DNA of 64,000 bases from positions 124,001 to 188,000 of the forward strand of contig NZ_CAJHBU010000002.1 in the NCBI RefSeq assembly GCF_904846715.1. Direction: 5' to 3'. The position numbers and the translations under genes were made by a program. Of this stretch, positions 19,236 to 27,901 are shown in pieces (position 1 is the first letter of the stretch; each line of letters opens with the position of its first letter). A model generated the notes under the pieces. That model saw nothing but the letters and a program-made list of their open reading frames with translations, searched no databases and was not told the DNA's origin. Source of the stretch: Psychrobacter vallis (GTDB taxonomy: Bacteria > Pseudomonadota > Gammaproteobacteria > Pseudomonadales > Moraxellaceae).

Positions 19236-20164
19236 CTGATTGGCTCTATAGTCAGATAAATATAAAGGAGATGCAGCAGGACTGATACAAATTTTGCTTA
19301 CTGTGCCTGCTCTATTTTTCATAAACAGACACATAACGAGGCTATTTTTAACCGTCTATAGCTCGATTGTTAAGTTTTATCACTAATTTATTAACCACAC
19401 TTGAATAATATAAGAGCTATCCGCATATTATATCTTGTAAGAAAGAACGTCTTGTCATGAGACTTCCCATTATTATAGCTTCCGGTTATGGCGCTCAAAT
19501 GAAGGCGACTGCCTACAATCTTATTATCTTTTATGATTAATAAGCTTTTAGACTGTTTACCAATTGACATATGATGTCTATCATTTGAGTGTCGCAATAA
19601 CGGTTTAGCATGATTTGCTTGCCCTTATGGCTGAACAATGAACTATCATCACTTATTTACTTTGTCATCAACAATTGAAAAAACAAAGAGTGATTGATAT
19701 TTGCGTAGTAACGGTTGAACCAGTATGTAGTGTCAGTCACTAACGATGCGGTCGACCAACTCAATTCGTCTACGATTTTGTTTTAATAACTTATTCATGA
19801 CCTTATCTGTGTTTAATCTATAGCTGTTTCGCTATTAACTATTTATTGTCGATGAAGGAATCATCTGATCCACATCCTTCGCGTTGCTGCGTGCAGATTT
19901 TAAGAGTGTTGTTCCAAACCTCTTAAACTCTACGCCGATAGATAGCTGATTGAGAAACTGTGCTGCTAATTTTATAAAATATTTATTAGCCACACTATTA
20001 GCGGTACTGTTAGCCGCACTATGATTAAACAGGATGGCATTGCGCTTTTATGATTAAAAAGTGCAATATCGTCTCAAATATGACATCGATATATGCGTGT
20101 TCTATGACTGTATATCAGTGTCACATTTTAGGATAAGCAGGATGGCTAAAATCAGGAGACATCC
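19236..20164. other. 929-bp gap with short tandem repeats
   Basis: The longest gene-free stretch in the window. Visible structure: a possible decayed half-copy of the dispersed core repeat at 19276-19310 (ACAAATTTTGCTTACTGTGCC) and three imperfect 12-bp units at 19986-20021 (TTAGCCACACTA, TTAGCGGTACTG, TTAGCCGCACTA). The small antisense frame at 19391-19597 has no ribosome site or family resemblance and is not called. No tRNA or known structured RNA is recognised. Confidence 0.45.
19986..20021. repeat. Three imperfect 12-bp tandem units
   Basis: TTAGCCACACTA, TTAGCGGTACTG and TTAGCCGCACTA lie head to tail, about 145 bp before the MltF-like gene. No function can be assigned. Confidence 0.6.
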
Positions 20165-21373
20165 ATGCAGCGTATTACTTATCGTGTAAAAGTATCTGCG
20201 CAAGAGGCAAAACGCCGTATTTCTTATTTACTGCGTCCATCCAAGCAACGACTAAACACTAAAAGTAACATCGTTTCATCCGTTACCCCAATAGCCTCGG
20301 CTCGTTTTGCCAGAACCAAAAAACTGGCGCAAGTCTCTAGCATCGCCCTGCTCTCTTTGCCTGCGCAGAGTCTGACGACGATGGGTGTGCAAATGCCAGC
20401 CTATGACCGTGTTATGTCAGAAGATACTTTAACCATTGCGGCTGTCCCAGGTGACAGCACGTATTTTGCCACCGATGGTTTTCAGCATGGTTTCGGCTTT
20501 GATTTGGTAAATAGTTATGCTGATGAACTGGGTGTCGATATCGACCTTAGAGCTTATGCCAACGAAGAGGCGGCATTAAAAGCGGTAAGATCAGGTCAAG
20601 CAGATATGGCATTGACAACAGCCAGCACTCAGTTAAAAAGCCAGCTTAATTTGTCATCTATCAATGTCAGCTGTGGTTATGATGCCAGTTTGACAAAAAA
20701 TGGTTTGCACCCAAAGGTCAGCTGGACGTTTAGCTCGTCCAATGATCCGTTATCCAAAAAAGCCAGTTACTTTTTGTGTGATAATATCAAGCTACAAAAC
20801 ACGCAAAAACTTGCCGCATTTTATAATCAGAACTTACTCAAAGATGCTTATAGTCAAGACCACTTCAAAAAAACGCTGACAGAGAAGTTGCCTGATTATC
20901 AATCTTCCTTTGAAGAGCAAGCGCGCAATTATAATCATGATTGGGAGTTGCTTGTCGCAATGGGTTATCAAGAATCACATCTTGATGCCAATGCAGTATC
21001 ACCAACGGGTGTGCGTGGCCTCATGATGCTGACCAATAACACCGCCAAAGCGATGGGCGTCGCTGATCGAGTAGATCCTTATCAAAGTATTGGCGGCGGC
21101 GCGCGATACTTAGAGCAAATGAAGGATTCGTTTGCTGATGTACCAAAAACTGACCGTATTTGGTTTGCGCTCGCTGGATATAATATGGGGCCAAATGCCG
21201 TAAAAAGTATTCAACGCAAACTGAGAGATCAAGGTATTGATGACAAAAGCTGGGCAAACGTTTATGCGTATCTGGCTGACAATAAAGCGTCTAATAGTCG
21301 CTATGGCCAAGCAATGCATTACGTCAGTAACATCAGAAGCTATCTTGAGACGATAAAGACTCAAACTGTTTAA
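20165..21373 (+). CDS. MltF-like lytic transglycosylase
   Basis: A 402-residue murein lytic transglycosylase. The C-terminal SLT domain (about 250-395) carries the catalytic glutamate in LLVAMGYQESHLDANAVSPTG (near residue 269), followed by GVRGLMMLTNNTAKAMGV, the signature of MltF. The middle (about 90-160) is a remnant of the periplasmic solute-binding-like domain of MltF (FDLVNSYADELGVDIDLRAY, SGQADMALTTAS), but the protein is over 100 residues shorter than E. coli MltF (518), so that regulatory domain looks condensed. The N-terminus is basic and only weakly signal-like. AGGAG precedes ATG 20165. A strong terminator follows. Confidence 0.85.
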   Translation: MQRITYRVKVSAQEAKRRISYLLRPSKQRLNTKSNIVSSVTPIASARFARTKKLAQVSSIALLSLPAQSLTTMGVQMPAYDRVMSEDTLTIAAVPGDSTYFATDGFQHGFGFDLVNSYADELGVDIDLRAYANEEAALKAVRSGQADMALTTASTQLKSQLNLSSINVSCGYDASLTKNGLHPKVSWTFSSSNDPLSKKASYFLCDNIKLQNTQKLAAFYNQNLLKDAYSQDHFKKTLTEKLPDYQSSFEEQARNYNHDWELLVAMGYQESHLDANAVSPTGVRGLMMLTNNTAKAMGVADRVDPYQSIGGGARYLEQMKDSFADVPKTDRIWFALAGYNMGPNAVKSIQRKLRDQGIDDKSWANVYAYLADNKASNSRYGQAMHYVSNIRSYLETIKTQTV

Positions 21374-21402
21374 TTGATCAACATTGTCAGAGATTTATAT
21401 AT

Positions 21403-21435
21403 AAAAAAGCTGCTCTTTATAAGAGCAGCTTTTTT
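21403..21435 (+). terminator. Bidirectional terminator between the two lytic transglycosylase genes
   Basis: AGCTGCTCTT, loop TAT, AAGAGCAGCT, with an A-run before and T-run after. It serves both convergent genes. Confidence 0.9.
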
Positions 21436-21484
21436 ATGCGGTAAAATTTACATTCGATAAGCTAATGTTTATTTTAACCGTGCA

Positions 21485-24466
21485 TTAGCGATTGGGTACT
21501 GTCAGACGCTGACCACGCTGTAACATAGTATTCGCGGCGATATTGTTCATCTCAGCCAACTCTTGCGTAGATATACCATATTTACGGGCTAAGCCAATTA
21601 AGCTATCACCTGATCCGACGGTATAGCTTACCGTGACCTTTGGCACTTTAAGGGTTTGGCCTCGCTGCAGCTGAGCATTGGTTGCCAAGTCATTGGTCGC
21701 TGCCAAATCCTCTACTGACACACCAAATTGACGTGCTAGAGCAATCAAACCATCACCTGACTTGACGGTATAGCTCTCAGTGTTGCCCAATTTTTTGCCA
21801 CTACTGCTTGCAGTGCTAGCCGAACTGCTACTACTTTGCTTAGTGCTATTAGAAGCGCTAGCAGTTGTGACACTACCGCTGGCTGGAATAGTAATCGTAC
21901 GACCCAATATGAGGTTAGCGTTGGTTTTTAGATTGTTGGCGGCGGCTAAATCACTTATCCCAATATTGTAGCGTTGCGCCACCCCTGTCAAAGTATCCCC
22001 TGATTTCACTCTATAACTGACTTGTTTGTCATTTAACTGACGATCTACCAATTCTTTAGACACTGGCACTTTGATGGTTTGTCCACGTTGCAAGCGTGCA
22101 TTGGCATTAAAATTACTGTTGACCGCTGCAATATCCGCTGGACTGACCCCTACGCTATTAGCAATGCCGATCAAAGTGTCGCCTGATTTGACTTTATAAT
22201 TAGTGGTAGCTACAGAACTTGAGCTGTTTGCGCTACTAGAGCTTGTAACAGCTGAATTAAAGTCAACACTAGCGGGTACTTTTAGGGTTTGTCCAACGTA
22301 TAGCGAGTCTGTTGAACTTATACCATTAAGCGTAGCCAAAGTATTAGTTGGGATATTGAACTGACGTGCTAAGGCAATCAAACCATCACCCGCTTTTACT
22401 CGATAGTTTTTGGTCGCCGTATTTGATTGTTTTGGTGTGACTGCAGGTGCAGCAGGTGTCGTCGCTGGCGCGGTTACTTTACCCGGTATCAACCATAGCT
22501 TTTGACCTCTAAGTAGGTCAGCACGGCTGCTAAGGTTATTATAGCTGGCCAGCTGTGTGACTGATAAGCCAAAGCGATTGGCCGTACCGATCAAGGTATC
22601 GCCACTTTGTACCACATAGCTGTCAGGCTGACTGGCTGCGGTATTGCTAGCCTCACTTAACGGCTGGATGGTTTTAGCATTGTACAAATACAAGGTGCTA
22701 CCAGACAACAGCTTAGCGCTGGCGTCTATTTGGTTCCACTCTGCGATGTCACGCCAGTTCACACCAGCGCGAGTAGCAATATTAGACAACGTATCACCAC
22801 GCTTGACGGTATAGGTGGTACGCGCGCCTTGGGGTTTTGGTTTACTTACCGAAGTCTGCGCAAAGCTAAGTTTTTTCTCTCCACCACTGGCTTCTAGAAT
22901 AGACTGCTGTGTCTGTACTGCCGATAGATTGATATTACCATCAGCATTGATGACGTTGGTCTCAGGCGTATTGCTTCGAATTTGATTGGCAATAAAGTCA
23001 CGCTCTTCTTTGCTTAGCGGTGGTTCTTGGACAATCGTGTTGTTCCGTGTAATTTGAGCAGAGGTCGTCGGTAGACTGTTGCTGTTTTTGAGCTCAGTAT
23101 TGATCTTGTTTGTTTCGGCGGTGGTTAATGGTGGCTCAGTACGAACTGACGCACTACCGCTATAAACAGAGCTGCTGGTTGGCTGAGCAGATGGTGAGAT
23201 GTAGCTTGTCGTTTGCTGGGGTACACTGGCACTGGCTGCATAATCAGCCAAGGCACTACCAGTAGAGGGCAATGATGAAGACGTATATGGTTTACTATTA
23301 TAATCTGGTGTGGTTGTGGTCGTGGTACTTGTGTTATTGGCTGCTGCCAATACATTACCCGTACCATTCCCTCTCAACGAGCTTAATTTAACATCGGTAT
23401 TCAGGCTTACATCATTAGGAATGATGATACGCTGCGGGCCTGAAGAATCAACACGCCCTGAAGTCAATGCTGTATTCAAGCGCTGTAGCTCATCATAATT
23501 CACTCCTGTCAGCTGTGACACTTCAGCCAAACTGACGCCATAATTGACTGGCACACTACGGAAATGCTGACGGTTAGCAATAGCAGGTAGATAAACACCA
23601 TACTGTTCAGGCTTTGCAACGATTTCGGCTACTGCCAAAAAGCGTGGCACATAATTCATGGTTTCAGTAGGCAGTTGAAGTGACCAATAGTCAGTGGGCA
23701 ATCCACGCGCGGCATTGGCATCAATTGCCCTTTGTACACGACCAGGACCTGCGTTATAAGCGGCTAATGCCAACTCCCAACTACCAAACTGGTTGTGTAG
23801 TGCGGTCAAAAAGTCATAAGCGGCACGCGTCGATTCGATGACATCACGGCGACCATCATAGGTGCTGCTTTGATTCAAACCATAAATACGCCCCGTACTT
23901 GGAATAAACTGCCACAAACCTGCTGCGGCTGCACTACTGGTACCACTTGGATCGTAGGAGCTCTCGATCACTGGTAATAAAGCCAACTCGGTTGGAATAT
24001 TACGGCGTTCAGCCTCTCGTACCGTATGGTAAATATAGCGACTGGCACGCGCAGTCAGACGGTTTAGATAATCTTGGCGACTGGTAAACCAACTCTTTTG
24101 TCCCTCAATACGCTGATTATAAATTGGCTGACCACCATTCATACGATAACCAGCACGTAGACGATTCCATAAATCACCGTATTGCTGAATGGCAAGTTTA
24201 TTGCCTTCTACCATAGTCATGTCAGTGGCTTCTAGCAAATCGGCCAACTCATCCAAACTCTCCGCATCCAAATAGGCGGTTGAATAATCAGTACTACTTG
24301 ATGTAGGCACTTGCGTAGCAGGACGTTTGGTAACGACAGACGTGCTATTGGTCGCACCTTGTTTTACCGTTGACGTATTACTACAAGCGCTGATAAGTAA
24401 AGTGGATACCGCAAGCGTCAATGGCAACGCAATAAATGAGCGAGAGTTTGATAGTACAGTAGACAT
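21485..24466 (-). CDS. MltD-like lytic transglycosylase lipoprotein with seven LysM domains
   Basis: A 993-residue periplasmic murein hydrolase anchored as a lipoprotein (signal with lipobox LISAC, Cys28). The SLT domain lies at about 150-290, with catalytic Glu in LALLPVIESSYDPSGTSS and the MltD-type QFIPSTGRIYGL. A Ser/Thr-rich linker spans about 370-540. Seven clear LysM modules follow, each beginning Y-x-V-x-x-GD-x-L (for example YTVKRGDTLSNIA and YTVGSGDSLIGLA), running to the last residue. A further degenerate module near 325-350 is possible. E. coli MltD is 452 residues with far fewer LysM modules, so binding capacity is strongly expanded here. AGGAAA lies upstream of the start. Confidence 0.93.
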   Translation of the reverse strand: MSTVLSNSRSFIALPLTLAVSTLLISACSNTSTVKQGATNSTSVVTKRPATQVPTSSSTDYSTAYLDAESLDELADLLEATDMTMVEGNKLAIQQYGDLWNRLRAGYRMNGGQPIYNQRIEGQKSWFTSRQDYLNRLTARASRYIYHTVREAERRNIPTELALLPVIESSYDPSGTSSAAAAGLWQFIPSTGRIYGLNQSSTYDGRRDVIESTRAAYDFLTALHNQFGSWELALAAYNAGPGRVQRAIDANAARGLPTDYWSLQLPTETMNYVPRFLAVAEIVAKPEQYGVYLPAIANRQHFRSVPVNYGVSLAEVSQLTGVNYDELQRLNTALTSGRVDSSGPQRIIIPNDVSLNTDVKLSSLRGNGTGNVLAAANNTSTTTTTTPDYNSKPYTSSSLPSTGSALADYAASASVPQQTTSYISPSAQPTSSSVYSGSASVRTEPPLTTAETNKINTELKNSNSLPTTSAQITRNNTIVQEPPLSKEERDFIANQIRSNTPETNVINADGNINLSAVQTQQSILEASGGEKKLSFAQTSVSKPKPQGARTTYTVKRGDTLSNIATRAGVNWRDIAEWNQIDASAKLLSGSTLYLYNAKTIQPLSEASNTAASQPDSYVVQSGDTLIGTANRFGLSVTQLASYNNLSSRADLLRGQKLWLIPGKVTAPATTPAAPAVTPKQSNTATKNYRVKAGDGLIALARQFNIPTNTLATLNGISSTDSLYVGQTLKVPASVDFNSAVTSSSSANSSSSVATTNYKVKSGDTLIGIANSVGVSPADIAAVNSNFNANARLQRGQTIKVPVSKELVDRQLNDKQVSYRVKSGDTLTGVAQRYNIGISDLAAANNLKTNANLILGRTITIPASGSVTTASASNSTKQSSSSSASTASSSGKKLGNTESYTVKSGDGLIALARQFGVSVEDLAATNDLATNAQLQRGQTLKVPKVTVSYTVGSGDSLIGLARKYGISTQELAEMNNIAANTMLQRGQRLTVPNR

Positions 24467-24618
24467 GATATTAAAAGTTTCCTAACGACAAGAAATAATA
24501 AGAGAAAGTTGTTTGATAGCACAGTACCCAATGTAAAGTAAAGATCACGCTAATATAGTCAACCCACTATAAAATAAATAATGTTTCGTTAACTACCAGT
24601 TATTTAATTACTAGCTAT

Positions 24619-25113
24619 TTAATTAATGGTTACTTGCGATACTGCACGCAGTAGCACCGCATTACCCGTCGCCACCGTCAAGGTCACTCTTGAGCTTGTA
24701 ACAAACGAGACTTGTTTGCCATCTTTTATCCAGCTTTCATTGGTTGTGACATTGGCCTTGGCTTGCGAGCCTGTAATCACGATGTTGTCTACAGCAATAT
24801 CATAGCGATAATTAGAAGTATCACTCCAACTGCTTTGCAGCAATCGTAGGTAAGCGTCTTTATCTAAGCTAGTAGACTTACCTTTTCGAGATAAAGAAAT
24901 CAATGCATCGTCGGATACAAGACGAGCAACTTGATTGACATCTCGACTATTCGCTGATGACTTCATTGCTGCTACATAATTTTGCACCAACGACTCTGTC
25001 ATGGTTGCCGCTTGCGCATTGACACTCACAGCACTTACTACTGCAACAATAGCTGCCACACCAGCACCTTTAATCAATAGCGCCAAAAGCCTCTTTCCCA
25101 ATAATTGTTTCAT
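24619..25113 (-). CDS. Exported NTF2/SnoaL-like hypothetical protein
   Basis: A 164-residue protein with an N-terminal signal peptide (MKQLLGKRLLALLIKGAG, then a hydrophobic stretch ending VNAQA) and a mature domain of about 130 residues resembling an NTF2-like cone fold: ESLVQNYVAAMKSSANSRDVNQVARLVSDDA, then YDIAVDNIVITGSQAKANVTTNESWI. The start is set at ATG 25113 because AAGGA lies upstream of it and it begins the signal peptide exactly; a frame extending to 25149 adds 12 unlikely residues. Role unknown. It is on the same strand as the MltD-like gene with a 152-bp gap. Confidence 0.65.
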   Translation of the reverse strand: MKQLLGKRLLALLIKGAGVAAIVAVVSAVSVNAQAATMTESLVQNYVAAMKSSANSRDVNQVARLVSDDALISLSRKGKSTSLDKDAYLRLLQSSWSDTSNYRYDIAVDNIVITGSQAKANVTTNESWIKDGKQVSFVTSSRVTLTVATGNAVLLRAVSQVTIN

Positions 25114-25455
25114 GATAATCCTTAGCGGTACTGTTTTCGTTGTTGGCATACAGTGATGATTAACGTTTTTCTATCACTTAATAAAAGACAGCGATTTGGT
25201 TATAAACTGATCCGAGGCGTTTACTCTATGTCTTTCATTTTGATGGCTGTATTCTTAGCCGATATATTTTAATACTTATAACTAACAGCACATTTGTATC
25301 ATAGTGTGAGACTATCATTTAATTCTCACAGCTATGTGACACCCTGTGTAATTATTGCGAATACCAAATTACCCAGCATATGAGACCGCTGATTTTGAAA
25401 TAACGATGACCTCGCATTTTTCTCGCCAAGGTGAAGATCTATTTAACACTCTATC
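25114..25455. other. 342-bp intergenic region
   Basis: Lies between the minus-strand NTF2-like gene and the end of the CorC-like gene. It should hold the promoter of the former and the terminator of the latter. No gene or distinct repeat is seen. Confidence 0.4.
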
Positions 25456-26847
25456 TTAAAACTTGGTTTCTGCACCGTTGTCTTCATATTGTTCATCGTC
25501 ACTAAGCTTCATGCCCAAACGCTCTACTCGTCTGTCCATCATTTGCCGAGCCAATGCTTGCATGTCTTCGACCCGATCTATTTCATCCACAATTTCAAGA
25601 CCCAATAAGGTCTCAAACACATCTTCTAAAGTAACCAAACCTTTGACTTCGCCGTACTCACCAACCGTAATTGCAATATGAATACGGTTTTTTAGCATGA
25701 GCTCTAATAAATCAAACAGTTTCATTTTGGAGAATACAAACGTAATGTCTCTTTTAAACTGAGTCAACGGCTTATGCATCGCATGATTGACTTTTGCCAA
25801 TAACATATCTGTTTTTAATACAAAACCCGTAATATTATCTAGGTCACCATCATAAATTGGCAATCGTGAAAATGTGAGTTTTGGCCGATCAACCAGCAGT
25901 TCAGCAACGGTCTTATTCTCTTCAAATGCTAGCATCACAGAACGCGGGGTCATAATATCTTCGACCTTGATAGCACCAAATGCCAATAAGTTACGAATAA
26001 TGCGCGACTCTAGCGGATCAATTTGTCCTGACTCTTCACCGATACTGGCAAGCGCAGCAAACTCACGACGGCTAAATGCTTGTGGTTCTTTGCCACGTAC
26101 AAGCAGTTTTGTTAATCGCTCCGAAATCCAAATAAGCGGATAAAGCAGCAAGATAATACCGCGCACAAAGTAAGCGATCATACCACTTAACTGCCGCCAA
26201 TATACCGTTCCCAGTGTCTTTGGAATAATTTCAGATAAAAATAAAATGGCCAAGGTCATCAATGCAGAAAATAGCCCAAACCAAGCACTACCAAACACAA
26301 TCGTAGCCTGAGCACCCGCGCCGATAGAACCTAACGTATGAGCCACCGTATTCAAGGTCAAAATAGCAGCCAACGACTGATCGATATTATCGACCTTTAA
26401 GCGTCTTAGCATATTTGCTTTTTTTGGATTGCGTTCTTGAACATCCGCAATATAAGAAGGTGTCATGCTCAGCAATGCAGCTTCTGATAAAGAGCAGACA
26501 AATGAGATACCGATGGCAATAACCACAAAAAATATCAACAACAACACACTCATAGCAGTCGGCTCTGCGACTAGACTTTCTGTTGCTACGCCCCCCGCTG
26601 CCAAAGCGGAATGAGGCAATAATAACATCAGCATTGCTAGTAGTGCCGACAGCCTAGAGACTGACTTAGTAAGACTAAGAGGCTTAAAATCACGTGTCGT
26701 CGGAGGAGGTTTGGCAGACGCTTCTTTACAAGCGCGTGAACGACGTAAACGAGGTGCAAACATAAAAGTGGTGAACAAGTTGGGTAACCTAAACAGAGAA
26801 AAGTGAAAGAGATAGTAATATAATGAGCAAGCAACATGAGATAACAA
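25456..26847 (-). CDS. CNNM/CorC-like membrane protein (DUF21 + CBS pair)
   Basis: A 463-residue membrane protein of the HlyC/CorC/CNNM group, associated with Mg/Co ion efflux or transport. Features: a hydrophobic signal or first segment (about 65-85), the DUF21 transmembrane domain (about 97-240, FVCSLSEAALLSMTPSYIADV), the FLSEIIPKTLG motif near 203-213, then two CBS domains (about 290-410, VEDIMTPRSVMLAF and VGEYGEVKGLVTLEDVFETLLG). It ends shortly after the CBS pair and lacks the C-terminal CorC_HlyC domain. The first 28-60 residues are unusual for the family and neither ATG 26847 nor ATG 26763 has a convincing ribosome site, so the start is uncertain. Confidence 0.85.
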   Translation of the reverse strand: MLSHVACSLYYYLFHFSLFRLPNLFTTFMFAPRLRRSRACKEASAKPPPTTRDFKPLSLTKSVSRLSALLAMLMLLLPHSALAAGGVATESLVAEPTAMSVLLLIFFVVIAIGISFVCSLSEAALLSMTPSYIADVQERNPKKANMLRRLKVDNIDQSLAAILTLNTVAHTLGSIGAGAQATIVFGSAWFGLFSALMTLAILFLSEIIPKTLGTVYWRQLSGMIAYFVRGIILLLYPLIWISERLTKLLVRGKEPQAFSRREFAALASIGEESGQIDPLESRIIRNLLAFGAIKVEDIMTPRSVMLAFEENKTVAELLVDRPKLTFSRLPIYDGDLDNITGFVLKTDMLLAKVNHAMHKPLTQFKRDITFVFSKMKLFDLLELMLKNRIHIAITVGEYGEVKGLVTLEDVFETLLGLEIVDEIDRVEDMQALARQMMDRRVERLGMKLSDDEQYEDNGAETKF

Positions 26848-27300
26848 AGGCAGATGCCAAATTAAGTCAAAAAGCCCGCAAAGTCATGATAAATAGTCCA
26901 CTTTAAATTGAACTAATAACTCATATTAAATTTTAATTGTATCCCAAAGAACAGCATAATGGATGCAAATAATTACTACTTTTGATAGTAGCATTGATAA
27001 TACTATTTCACAATAAGTCACTATTTTTAAGGCTTTATTTTTTGAGACGCTTTATGACACCACCATTGCCTAACATTCATTATATAGTTAAGAATGCTAT
27101 ACTCTGAGCACTTTGGCCTTACTTATGTAATTTGGTAAAAATGATTTGGTAAAAATGATTATCACGACAATTACTGGCTACTTGCATCTGATAGCTTCAA
27201 GAAAAACATACTCAGCCTATGATTAACAGTTACCAAGTCTGGGATTTTTTGCTACTATGCGTCTAAATTTATTTTTATCTATAACTTGTTGAGAGAAACT
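26848..27300. other. 453-bp divergent intergenic region before yajC
   Basis: AT-rich region between the CorC-like gene and yajC. It contains a perfect 14-bp tandem duplication (ATTTGGTAAAAATG at 27130-27143 and 27144-27157). No gene is seen; it presumably contains both promoters. Confidence 0.45.
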
Positions 27301-27627
27301 ATGTTGTTATTTATCCAAGCTGCTCATGCTGCTGAAACTGCCGGTGCAGCATCACTGTTCGGTCAAATCTTATTGCCCGTCGCTTTTTTTGCGATTTTTT
27401 ACTTTTTGGTGATTCGTCCGCAGTCTAAACGTACCAAAGAACACCGTGCAATGGTTAATTCATTAACGGTTGGTAGTGAAATTATTTTTGCTGGTGGCTT
27501 AATGGGTCGCATCAAAGACTTGGAAGGCGATTATGCTGTTGTAAGCTTAAATAATAATACTGATGTAAAAGTACAACGTGCCTCTGTTATTTCAGTATTG
27601 CCTGCTGGCACGATCGAAAGCGTTTAA
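27301..27627 (+). CDS. yajC: Preprotein translocase subunit YajC
   Basis: A 108-residue accessory subunit of the Sec translocase, associated with SecDF. One N-terminal membrane segment (about 19-37, ILLPVAFFAIFYFLVIRPQ) is followed by the cytoplasmic domain with RPQSKRTKEHRAMVNSL and GSEIIFAGGLMGRI, typical of YajC. The start at ATG 27301 is chosen because GAGAG lies six bases upstream; a TTG at 27286 would add five residues and lose that site. It precedes secD and secF in the usual order, but a hairpin separates it from secD. Confidence 0.95.
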   Translation: MLLFIQAAHAAETAGAASLFGQILLPVAFFAIFYFLVIRPQSKRTKEHRAMVNSLTVGSEIIFAGGLMGRIKDLEGDYAVVSLNNNTDVKVQRASVISVLPAGTIESV

Positions 27628-27688
27628 GCAGTAATAGCGCCTTACTGATGACCATCCATTAGTTGTATCATGAGTAAGCGTGATGAAT

Positions 27689-27721
27689 AAAAATGACCGT
27701 ACATTATTTGCGGTCATTTTT
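27689..27721 (+). terminator. Terminator-like hairpin between yajC and secD
   Basis: Perfect 11-bp stem AAAAATGACCG/CGGTCATTTTT with an 11-base loop, ending in T's. It may end or attenuate yajC transcription before secD. Confidence 0.7.
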
Positions 27722-27901
27722 CACTAATATAGTTCTGTATTACCTGCTCTACTGTTTTACGCTTTACTATCACCGCGGATGATCGCAATGGTGACTAACA
27801 ACGAGTGCCAAATATAGCACTTGACCATTACTATCGCTAACTTCCCATCTGCTAACTTGTGGCTTACGTCGCCAGTCGTTTATCAACTTAAAGAAGTGAT
27901 T

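Noticed and set aside
19391..19597. 68-codon minus-strand frame in the 929-bp gap
   Set aside because: No ribosome site, signal or family resemblance.
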